Assembly (NCBI RefSeq): GCF_000688655.1
Contig: NZ_JIBO01000002.1
Span: 8,943-14,605 of the forward strand
Direction of reading: 5' to 3'
From: Lonsdalea quercina subsp. quercina
GTDB lineage: Bacteria; Pseudomonadota; Gammaproteobacteria; Enterobacterales; Enterobacteriaceae
DNA: 5,663 bases
Shown: one piece after another, positions 1-4,550 of the stretch
How the letters are laid out: the number at the start of each line of letters is the position of its first letter
Position numbering within the stretch: the stretch's first letter is position 1
The notes under the pieces: model-generated
The model's input: the letters and a program-made list of their open reading frames with translations, nothing else
The model's database searches: none
Told to the model about the DNA's origin: nothing
Position numbers and translations under genes: made by a program

Positions 1-242
1 CTCGTCGATTGTGCGAAAGCCGCGAGTCCTTTACGGCTTGTGGTGGCATCTCGCTCAGCGGCGCGTGTGGCGGCATCGCTCAGTTGAATCGAAAGTGAGG
101 AAACCCGTGTCGTTGTGCTGGTGGGGGTGTCCAAGGCGCTGTAAGCCTGTGATTGGGTTGACTCACTGCTGTAGTTGACGGTGTTTTGATCGCTGACTTG
201 TGATTGTTGGGCGGTGGAACCCAGTTGATTAATGCTGTTCAT
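1..242 (-). CDS. N-terminal part of an unrecognised Ser/Thr/Gln-rich protein (runs off left edge)
   Basis: I do not recognise this protein. The frame is open from an ATG at 242-240 to the window edge, giving 80 residues with no stop. A good ribosome binding site (GAGGA, 253-249) lies six bases before the ATG and decides the start. The first 45 residues are low-complexity, rich in Ser, Thr, Gln and Asn (begins MNSINQLGSTAQQSQVSDQN), with no signal peptide or membrane segment. Residues 46-80 become more ordered and charged (RVSSLSIQLSDAATRAAERD, then TSRKGLAAFAQST), looking like an amphipathic helix. From memory, similar Leu-Ser-x-Gln-Leu-Ser-Asp-Ala-Ala segments occur in uncharacterised proteobacterial proteins, but I cannot name a family. 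It lies 84 bases downstream of the 156-residue exported protein gene on the same strand, with a likely terminator between them, so co-transcription is doubtful. The coding call is firm; the function is unknown. Confidence 0.75.
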   Translation of the reverse strand, partial: MNSINQLGSTAQQSQVSDQNTVNYSSESTQSQAYSALDTPTSTTTRVSSLSIQLSDAATRAAERDATTSRKGLAAFAQST

Positions 243-283
243 CGGGAGTCCTCAATTGTCTTGATTAGCGTCATCGCTGATGG

Positions 284-314
284 AAAAAGGTGGCCTGTGG
301 TACTTTCAGCCGCC
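284..314 (-). terminator. Imperfect rho-independent terminator after the small exported protein gene
   Basis: Read on the minus strand, GGCGGCTG (314-307) can pair with CAGGCCACC (297-289). This gives eight base pairs with one C-A mismatch and one bulged G, around a nine-base loop. It is followed at once by five T residues (288-284). It begins 13 bases after the TAA of the 327-797 gene, the expected place for its terminator. The mismatch and the short T tract lower confidence, and some read-through into the 1-242 gene is possible. Confidence 0.5.
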
Positions 315-326
315 CTTTAACTAGGG

Positions 327-797
327 TTACTTCATCGTGAATTCAGCAGCCCATGAAAAATCAATCACGCTCTGATATTTGAGGGTTGCAGTGCAAATGG
401 CCCCGTTACTAGATATCGCGTTTTTGGACCATTTGGGGACCTTTGATCGAGCACCGGGAATGAGACCTCCACCAATGAATTGGTTTAAGAACGTGGTGCT
501 AAATTCGCAGGTTTTTCTCCCCATCGTATATCGTATTATCGCTGCATTTGCATCGGCGATAATTTTACTTTGGACGATAAAAATATCAGTAGATTGGGGA
601 AGAACTGTCGTTTTTGGTTTAGGTGTTGAGTTGCCATAAGAACTTAACTCGTTCGTGGTCACCATTTTATAGATCGCGTCTTGTGTACCCAGATTCTTAA
701 ATGTGACAGTCACCGGGGGACCAGCGAATGCTGCGCCTGCGGTGCAGAATGTGGTGGCAACAAGGGCGATGGTTGCTATTTTTTTGATGTTTTTCAT
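327..797 (-). CDS. Small exported protein of unknown function (156 aa)
   Basis: The sequence has a clear Sec-type signal peptide: residues 1-6 carry Lys2, Lys5 and Lys6, residues 7-23 are hydrophobic, and a SPase I site is likely after AFA (residue 25). The mature protein is about 131 residues and starts GPPVTVTFKNLG. It looks beta-rich: alternating hydrophobic strands at 29-36, 41-48, 71-80 and 85-92, and an aromatic C-terminal strand ending FSWAAEFTMK. The only mature cysteines, Cys97 and Cys135, could form one disulphide in the periplasm or outside the cell. The segment around residues 104-116 is Gly-rich. I do not recognise a named family. The start ATG at 797 has only a weak upstream purine run (AAAAGAA, about 12 bases away), but the signal peptide supports it. 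The leader holds a strong hairpin (823-861). The opposite-strand frame at 379-639 is a shadow. Coding status is firm; role unknown. Confidence 0.8.
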   Translation of the reverse strand: MKNIKKIATIALVATTFCTAGAAFAGPPVTVTFKNLGTQDAIYKMVTTNELSSYGNSTPKPKTTVLPQSTDIFIVQSKIIADANAAIIRYTMGRKTCEFSTTFLNQFIGGGLIPGARSKVPKWSKNAISSNGAICTATLKYQSVIDFSWAAEFTMK

Positions 798-822
798 TAG
801 ATTATTGCATTCTTTTGTATTT

Positions 823-861
823 TGTAATTTTGAGCTGATGTCTCTTTAGCTCAGAATTACA
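823..861 (-). promoter_or_regulatory. Long inverted repeat in the leader of the small exported protein gene
   Basis: The 14-base arms are TGTAATTTTGAGCT (823-836) and AGCTCAGAATTACA (848-861). They are complementary at 13 of 14 positions around an 11-base loop; the odd pair is T-G on the plus strand and A-C on the minus strand. A second small hairpin, GCAC-N6-GTGC (862-875), abuts it. The element lies 26-64 bases upstream of the ATG at 797. It could be a structured 5' leader, a protein operator, or a transcription stop acting in the plus direction, but there is no T tract on either side and no recognised gene ending here. Confidence 0.6.
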
Positions 862-1018
862 GCACTTTGCTGTGCGAGTTTCGTGTGACCAACGTTTTTT
901 GGAAAACGGATTTATTAATAATTGAAATAAATCACAGTTAATAAATATCACTGATTAATATTTCGATTTTTCCTATTAGGGTATTTAACGGCAAACTCGA
1001 GTGAAAACTTTAGAATTG

Positions 1019-1222
1019 TTAATTTTTTTCAGCCAGTCTAGCGTATTCTAACAAATATTCTAATGCCTTTTTTGGTGATTTGTCTATGTTAAATAACAGC
1101 ATGCGTTTTCTGAGGGGGATGGATTGATGGTCATGAATGTAAAATTTGGTTAATTTATTGAATGCTGCAATGGATGCTTTAGATGACAATATTATAAGTT
1201 TTATGCATATTAATTTTTTCAC
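1019..1222 (-). CDS. Doubtful small ORF, possibly a gene remnant (67 aa)
   Basis: This frame reads 67 codons from GTG (1222-1220) to TAA (1021-1019). The GTG is immediately preceded in frame by TAG, so no longer version exists. An AGG abuts the GTG with no spacing, so there is no usable ribosome binding site for this start. The product is basic and Lys/Leu/Ile-rich. The last part (SPKKALEYLLEYARLAEKN) resembles a real amphipathic helix more than random AT-rich translation does, and that is the only reason for listing it. I do not recognise it. It could be a C-terminal fragment of a lost gene, a small protein with an unusual start, or chance. Confidence 0.25.
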   Translation of the reverse strand: MKKLICIKLIILSSKASIAAFNKLTKFYIHDHQSIPLRKRMLLFNIDKSPKKALEYLLEYARLAEKN

Positions 1223-1388
1223 CTATTTAATTAAACATCAAGAAATGGCCAATACGTGTTTTTACAGTATTATTTCCTGTGAAATGTATCGAGTATATTA
1301 ATTCAGAGAGCCACGTATTTAGCTAAATGAATCTAAGGAAACATATTCTCGGCTAAAAAATAAGAAAGTTGAACTCTGCTAATGGTTG

Positions 1389-1416
1389 TGAATTCGAAAT
1401 AATTATTTCTAATTCA
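1389..1416. promoter_or_regulatory. 28-bp near-perfect palindrome, operator-like
   Basis: The left half is TGAATTCGAAATAA (1389-1402) and the right half TTATTTCTAATTCA (1403-1416). The halves are complementary at 13 of 14 positions, and the central 14 bases (1396-1409) are a perfect palindrome. The size and symmetry suit a dimeric regulator. It ends four bases before the candidate -35 box at 1420, where activators often bind. AT-rich DNA makes short palindromes common, but 13 of 14 over a 28-bp span is unlikely by chance. Confidence 0.5.
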
Positions 1417-1443
1417 ATAATGACAACGCGGTAATTATTTCTA
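1400..1443 (+). repeat. 12-bp direct repeat flanking the candidate promoter -35 box
   Basis: TAATTATTTCTA occurs exactly at 1400-1411 and again at 1432-1443. The start-to-start spacing of 32 bases is close to three helical turns. The first copy lies in the right part of the palindrome at 1389-1416; the second lies in the promoter spacer and touches the candidate -10 box. This spacing would let one regulator bind two sites on the same DNA face. Confidence 0.5.
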
Positions 1444-1449
1444 TATAAG
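1420..1449 (+). promoter_or_regulatory. Candidate sigma70 promoter upstream of the GH13 gene
   Basis: ATGACA (1420-1425) matches the -35 consensus at five of six bases. TATATA (1442-1447, 16-base spacer) or TATAAG (1444-1449, 18-base spacer) could be the -10. Transcription would start near 1455, leaving a leader of about 250 bases before the ATG at 1704. Whether this or a CRP-dependent promoter nearer the gene is used cannot be told from sequence. Confidence 0.4.
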
Positions 1450-1585
1450 GTTATTTTAGTCGCCAATATATCCCTCTCATCTTGGCCTCAAAAAGGCCCC
1501 GTTATTTTATGCGTTATTAAGATTTGCTAAATATGACACGTCTCTATTTTTCTATCGCAATGCTGTTGTAAGCCTTATTTTTGCT

Positions 1586-1601
1586 TGTGAAGCCGCTCAC
1601 A
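1586..1601. promoter_or_regulatory. Consensus CRP (cAMP receptor protein) binding site
   Basis: TGTGA (1586-1590), six bases (AGCCGC), TCACA (1597-1601): both half sites match the CRP core consensus exactly at the correct spacing. The centre is at 1593.5, 110 bases before the GH13 start codon. Sugar-use genes in enterics are typically CRP-activated, so this fits an exported glucosidase. The matching promoter is ambiguous. A -10 at TTTAAT (1647-1652) would put the site near -65, and one at TATACA (1666-1671) near -84; neither has a good -35, as is usual for class I CRP promoters. Confidence 0.75.
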
Positions 1602-1627
1602 TAATAAAATATTATCGGTCGTGAGCG
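1594..1627. promoter_or_regulatory. Composite dyad overlapping the CRP site
   Basis: CGCTCAC (1594-1600) is exactly complementary to GTGAGCG (1621-1627). Inside it, ATAAT (1601-1605) pairs with ATTAT (1611-1615). Together they give 12 bp of pairing with a five-base bulge (CGGTC, 1616-1620) and a five-base loop. The left arm contains the right CRP half site. The AT core includes -10-like hexamers (TAAAAT 1605-1610, TATTAT 1610-1615). It may be an operator for a second regulator competing with CRP, or a leader hairpin if transcription starts upstream. Confidence 0.4.
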
Positions 1628-1679
1628 TTGCCGGAACCTGCCATCTTTTAATCAGCGATGTTTCTTATACATTCAAAAA

Positions 1680-1695
1680 CTATCACTGATAGGGA
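1680..1695. promoter_or_regulatory. tetO-like palindromic operator before the GH13 ribosome binding site
   Basis: TATCACTGATA (1681-1691) is a perfect 5+1+5 palindrome. In the wider sequence, CTATCACTGATAGGGA matches, from memory, 16 of 19 bases of the reverse strand of Tn10 tetO2. The site overlaps the start of the ribosome binding site (AGGGAAGGGA, 1691-1700). A bound TetR-family or other repressor would therefore block initiation from a promoter just upstream. No regulator gene is visible in the window. It is more likely an operator of a local repressor than a true tetracycline operator. Confidence 0.4.
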
Positions 1696-1703
1696 AGGGA
1701 ACG

Positions 1704-3446
1704 ATGTCGAATTTACCTATGTGTATGCTGGCCGCAGCGATGTCATCCGTGGTGCTGCCTCAGACCGCCGATGCTGTTGAAGAAAATAAAAATCGTGAAT
1801 GGTGGAAAGAGGTTGTCGTTTACCAAATATATCCGCGTTCATTTAACGATAGTAATGGAGACGGTATTGGTGACCTCAATGGTATTACAGAGAAACTGGA
1901 TTACCTGAAAAAACTCGGCGTTGATGTGATTTGGCTCAGCCCGCATTTTGACTCCCCAAATGCGGACAATGGTTATGATATTCGTGATTACAAGAAGGTC
2001 ATGAAAGAGTTCGGCACGATGAATGATTTCGACCACATGCTTAACGAAATTAAACGCCGTGATATGCGTTTGATAATTGATTTAGTGGTTAACCACACCA
2101 GTGATGAGCATCAGTGGTTCAAAGAGAGCAGAAAGTCGAAGGATAATCCGTACCGCGATTACTATATTTGGCGAGACGGGCGCAATGGTGAGGTGCCCAA
2201 TAATTACCCCGCTTTCTTCGGTGGTTCTGCCTGGAAAAAAGACGATCAGACCGGCCAGTATTATCTGCACTACTTCGCCGAGAAGCAGCCTGACCTGAAC
2301 TGGGAAAATAAAAAGGTTCATCAGGAGGTCTATGACATTATGCGCTTCTGGCTGGATAAAGGCGTCTCCGGTTTTCGCATGGACGTGATCCCTTTTATTT
2401 CCAAGCAGCCCGGTCTGCCTGATTTAAGCCCGCAGCAGCTGGCCCAACCGCAAAATGTGTTTGCTACAGGGCCGCACATCCATCAATACCTGCATGAAAT
2501 GAACCGGGAAGTGCTGGCGCCCTATAACGCGATGAGCGTTGGCGAAGCCTACGGTGTGACGTTCGAGGATACGCCCAAGTTCGTTGACGCGGATCGCCAG
2601 GAATTGAATATGTTGTTCCACTTCGATGTCGTTCGTCTCGACCGCGATGGCTGGCGTAAGACGGACTGGACCCTGCCTCAACTCAAGACTGCCTTTGCTA
2701 AAATCGACCGCTCCGGGGCGGCTGGCTGGAACACCAGCTTCCTGAGTAACCATGACCTTCCGCGGGCGGTGTCACATTTCGGTGATGACAGCGATGCATG
2801 GCGGGACGTGTCCGCCAAAGCGTTGGCCACACTGATGATGACCCAACGGGCTACGCCCTTTGTGTATCAGGGTGAAGAGCTGGGCATGACTAATTACCCT
2901 TTCACCAGCGAAAAGGAGTTCGAAGACGTTGAAATCCGGGGATTATGGAAGGAGTTGGTGGAAGGGGGAAAAGTCTCGTCCAAAGAGTTTCTGGATAATG
3001 TGCGCCAAACCTCCCGCGATAATGGCAGAACGCCGATGCAGTGGAGCACCGCGGCTCAGGGGGGATTTACAACTGGCACGCCGTGGCTGGCGGTAAACCC
3101 CAACTATACGAAAATCAATGCGGCGGCTCAGGTCGACGATGACCATTCGGTCTACGGTTATCATCGTCAGCTGATTGCGCTGCGGCGTCAGACTCCGGCG
3201 CTGATCCATGGTGAGTATCGCGATCTGGCGCCGGAACATCCTAAGCTTTTCGTTTATACTCGCACGTTAAAAGATCAGCAGTATCTGGTTGCCATTAACT
3301 TCTCGCGCGAGACGCAGAACTGGTCGTTGCCGGCAGATAAGAAGATTGTTCGATCCGTCATCAGCAACCGGCCGGAAAGTGCCGCCTCAGCGGGTGCCGA
3401 TCGTCTGACTCTACAGGCCTGGCAGGCCGCCATTTTTAAACTGTAG
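1704..3446 (+). CDS. Exported GH13 alpha-glucosidase / oligo-1,6-glucosidase-like enzyme (sucrose-isomerase relative)
   Basis: This 580-residue protein is full length for the GH13 oligo-1,6-glucosidase / sucrose isomerase group. A signal peptide is likely (hydrophobic 7-19, cleavage after ADA, residue 24), although its n-region lacks Lys or Arg. The TIM barrel opens at WWKEVVVYQIYPRSF (33-47), with a metal-binding loop at 49-57 (Asp49, Asn51, Asp53, Asp57). Conserved region I is DLVVNH (126-131). The nucleophile is Asp227 (GFRMDVIPF), the acid/base Glu281 (SVGEAYG), and the stabiliser Asp351 (SNHDLPR). Val228 after the nucleophile is typical of alpha-1,6-acting members. RLDRD (311-315) matches the product-specificity motif of isomaltulose synthases. 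A C-terminal beta domain starts near 500. It probably hydrolyses, or transglycosylates with, isomaltose- or isomaltulose-like sugars in the periplasm; sucrose isomerase activity is possible but less likely. AGGGAAGGGA (1691-1700) supports the start. CRP and other sites lie upstream. GC content rises from about 42% early to about 60% later. Confidence 0.9.
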   Translation: MSNLPMCMLAAAMSSVVLPQTADAVEENKNREWWKEVVVYQIYPRSFNDSNGDGIGDLNGITEKLDYLKKLGVDVIWLSPHFDSPNADNGYDIRDYKKVMKEFGTMNDFDHMLNEIKRRDMRLIIDLVVNHTSDEHQWFKESRKSKDNPYRDYYIWRDGRNGEVPNNYPAFFGGSAWKKDDQTGQYYLHYFAEKQPDLNWENKKVHQEVYDIMRFWLDKGVSGFRMDVIPFISKQPGLPDLSPQQLAQPQNVFATGPHIHQYLHEMNREVLAPYNAMSVGEAYGVTFEDTPKFVDADRQELNMLFHFDVVRLDRDGWRKTDWTLPQLKTAFAKIDRSGAAGWNTSFLSNHDLPRAVSHFGDDSDAWRDVSAKALATLMMTQRATPFVYQGEELGMTNYPFTSEKEFEDVEIRGLWKELVEGGKVSSKEFLDNVRQTSRDNGRTPMQWSTAAQGGFTTGTPWLAVNPNYTKINAAAQVDDDHSVYGYHRQLIALRRQTPALIHGEYRDLAPEHPKLFVYTRTLKDQQYLVAINFSRETQNWSLPADKKIVRSVISNRPESAASAGADRLTLQAWQAAIFKL

Positions 3447-3460
3447 CCTGCTAACCAAAT

Positions 3461-3489
3461 CGTCACGCCTAACGCTTCGCGGCGTGACG
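3461..3489 (+). terminator. Hairpin after the GH13 gene, likely transcription end or mRNA-stabilising structure
   Basis: CGTCACGCC (3461-3469) and GGCGTGACG (3481-3489) form a perfect GC-rich 9-bp stem around an 11-base loop. It starts 14 bases after the TAG of the GH13 gene. The downstream sequence GTTCCTATTGTGTTT is only moderately T-rich with no clean U tract, so it may act as a weak terminator or a 3' protective hairpin. Confidence 0.5.
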
Positions 3490-3571
3490 GTTCCTATTGT
3501 GTTTCTCCTGTCGTCCGCCAGTACCCAGGTTGCCAACGATGACGCTCTTCCTGATCTTGCGTCGTTTTCAC

Positions 3572-3606
3572 CACGTTGAACAAGCGCGATGAGTTTATTC
3601 AACGTG
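3572..3606. repeat. Inverted repeat between the GH13 and NTF2-like genes
   Basis: CACGTTGAA (3572-3580) is exactly complementary to TTCAACGTG (3598-3606), separated by 17 bases. After one mismatch the pairing continues for two to three more bases (AAG with TTT, including one G-T). No T tract follows. The 284-base gap between genes (3447-3730) otherwise holds only the hairpin at 3461-3489 and a candidate promoter. The repeat could be an operator or an RNA hairpin. Confidence 0.4.
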
Positions 3607-3636
3607 AGAAGGACAGGCTGGTTTCCTCGGCCTTTA

Positions 3637-3645
3637 TGGCATAAT
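3637..3645 (+). promoter_or_regulatory. Candidate extended -10 promoter for the NTF2-like gene
   Basis: TGG-CATAAT (3637-3645) fits an extended -10 element (TGn followed by a hexamer matching TATAAT at five of six bases). No good -35 is seen, as is normal for this class. Transcription would start near 3652, about 79 bases before the ATG at 3731. Confidence 0.35.
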
Positions 3646-3730
3646 TTTTGAGGGATTTTTAGCCACAAACGCGAGTGTGTTATCGATGTCGGCACTCGTC
3701 GTGGCGTGATTTAACGATGGCGAGGGTGGG

Positions 3731-4153
3731 ATGCAAGAAGCAAAAATGGAGCGCGTACGACTGTTGGAAGCGCGTTTGCGACAGGCGATGTTGGACTCGG
3801 ACGTCACGGCGTTAGAAACGCTGTTGGACAGGGAGCTGATATTTGTCAGCCATCTGGGACAGGCGCTGGGACGACGTGACGATCTCGACGCGCATCGTTC
3901 GGGGCTGATCAAGATCCATGATTTGCAGACAGCAAATGAGCGAATACTGCTCAAAGACAACGTCGCTATTGTTGCCGTAAAAACACAGATTTCCGGCAGC
4001 TTTGGTGGGCAACCTTCTGATGGAGTATTCCTCTTCACGCGGACATGGTTACTCTCGCCGGACTCGATGAACGGGCGTGTTATTGCAGCCACCTCCGTGC
4101 GTTTGATATCAGAGGACGCCATGCCGCCGTATTTAGATTTCCAGTTGTCATAG
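3731..4153 (+). CDS. NTF2-like (DUF4440/SnoaL-type) protein with an IS-derived C-terminus
   Basis: The 140-residue product has the pattern of small NTF2-like fold proteins. An N-terminal helix (LLEARLRQAMLDSDVTALETLL, 11-32) is followed by the strand ELIFVSHLGQALGRRDDLDAH (35-55), an IKIHDLQ stretch (60-66), and strands at 77-90 and 99-107 (VFLFTRTWL), ending RVIAATSV (116-123). Such proteins are cytosolic and of varied, often unknown, function, so no specific reaction can be given. GAGGG (3722-3726) four bases before the ATG supports this start over Met6. Residues 124-140 (RLISEDAMPPYLDFQLS) are not native-looking: they are the antisense reading of an IS3-family orfA relic, which also supplies the TAG stop. 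The core fold seems complete by residue 123, so the protein may still work, but it is a chimera. The long minus-strand frame across this gene is a shadow except for its first 23 codons, which belong to orfA. Confidence 0.8.
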   Translation: MQEAKMERVRLLEARLRQAMLDSDVTALETLLDRELIFVSHLGQALGRRDDLDAHRSGLIKIHDLQTANERILLKDNVAIVAVKTQISGSFGGQPSDGVFLFTRTWLLSPDSMNGRVIAATSVRLISEDAMPPYLDFQLS

Positions 4154-4263
4154 CTGGCTTCCGCCACACCGTTTTCGCGTCACACATCCTTCACGTGCCG
4201 ATCCTCTTCAACTTCTTTTAGAACCCGCAGGATCTGAGTTTCAGTGAAACGCGCTTTCTTTAT
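4099..4263 (-). pseudogene. IS3-family transposase orfA remnant (start lost, in-frame stop, truncated)
   Basis: The minus strand encodes KKARFTETQILRVLKEVEE and then DRHVKDV, a stop, RENGVAEASYDNWKSKYGG and MASSDIKR. This is the N-terminal helix-turn-helix region of IS3-family OrfA, whose usual form (from memory) is MKKARFTE..., VKDVCRENGVSEASYYNWKSK, then GGMEASDIKR. Three lesions are visible. The expected ATG is ATA (4263-4261) although the ribosome binding site is intact. The conserved Cys codon has become TGA (4182-4180), with the frame continuing unchanged on both sides. The reading then leaves the family right after DIKR at 4099, before the leucine zipper. About 55 of roughly 90 codons remain. 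It cannot make a working transposase component. Confidence 0.85.
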
Positions 4264-4336
4264 GATGCGCCTCCGCTGGTTGTCTTTTGACCAGATAACG
4301 CGATTAAGCAGTAAGACTAAATTCAGGGGGACTACA
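4099..4336 (-). mobile_element. Decayed IS3-family insertion sequence fragment
   Basis: About 238 bases remain of an IS3-family element. On the minus strand the likely outer end is near 4336 (TGTAGTCCCCCTGAATTTAG), followed by about 70 bases of IS leader, a good ribosome binding site (GGAGG, 4274-4270) and the start of orfA. The homology stops at about 4099. The rest of orfA, all of orfB and the other inverted repeat are missing, replaced by the NTF2-like gene. The exact outer end is an estimate, because the second end needed to confirm it is gone. Confidence 0.65.
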
Positions 4337-4512
4337 ATGGTGCCTATTCTCTTCTGGCCTCTGACTCTACCCACACCGACATCCTCCCATCAATTGATAT
4401 TATTTGCTGTTACATCGAGTCTTTATCGTCGCACCAACGTGGGGTGTTCTATTGGTTTAAGACAAAACCGACCGGGTAGACGGCTTTACGCTTCAAACTT
4501 GAGAGGAGATCT

Positions 4513-4550
4513 CAGGCCGTACTCAGCGTGTTGATGTCACGTTCGGCCTG
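4513..4550. repeat. Bulged hairpin, 7 + 6 bp
   Basis: CAGGCCG (4513-4519) pairs exactly with CGGCCTG (4544-4550). After a five-base bulge (TACTC), AGCGTG (4525-4530) pairs with CACGTT (4538-4543), with one G-T pair, around a seven-base loop. No T tract lies on either side, so it is not a standard terminator. It could be a structured RNA or an operator-like dyad. Confidence 0.4.

Larger units (their letters stand above)
798..1703. other. AT-rich, gene-poor interval with regulatory structures
   Basis: About 900 bases separate the small exported protein from the GH13 gene, which are divergently oriented. By eye, 900-1480 is strongly AT-rich and clearly poorer in GC than the flanking genes, as is common in horizontally acquired or H-NS-silenced DNA. 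The only ORF of note is the doubtful one at 1019-1222. A partial CRP-like half site (ATTGA-N6-TCACA, 921-936) and a 12-bp perfect palindrome ATTTAGCTAAAT (1317-1328) are present but weak evidence alone in such AT-rich DNA. A small hairpin GGCCT-CAAAA-AGGCC (1484-1498) is followed by CCGTTATTTT; at five base pairs it is a poor terminator candidate. The stronger elements from 1389 onward are listed separately. Confidence 0.6.

Noticed and set aside
379..639. Plus-strand ORF of 86 codons
   Set aside because: It lies wholly inside the exported protein gene on the minus strand, which has a clear signal peptide. The plus reading has no ribosome binding site or domain and is a shadow.
1396..1443. 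CRISPR-like or tandem repeat array
   Set aside because: Only two 12-bp copies exist, with no regular repeat-spacer pattern; better read as operator sites.
1680..1720. Possible vector-derived sequence: the tetO-like site plus the bases around the start codon resemble, from memory, a repeat unit of synthetic tet-responsive promoters
   Set aside because: A five-base insertion and mismatches separate the two parts, and the flanking DNA is continuous native sequence leading into a natural reading frame. Chance is the simpler explanation.
2424..2753. Minus-strand ORFs within the GH13 gene (also 1839-2036, 2082-2321, 2943-3239)
   Set aside because: All are shadows of a full-length GH13 enzyme with every catalytic motif intact.
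3539..3592. Possible 17-codon leader peptide (ATG at 3539)
   Set aside because: No ribosome binding site, no run of regulatory codons and no attenuator downstream.
3634..4167. Minus-strand ORF of 177 codons opposite the NTF2-like gene
   Set aside because: Only its first 23 codons are real (IS3 orfA relic). The rest is Ser/Arg-rich antisense of the NTF2-like gene.
4244..4534. Plus-strand ORF of 96 codons over the IS relic
   Set aside because: It runs antisense to the IS remnant and then through non-coding DNA, with a composition unlike a protein and no ribosome binding site.
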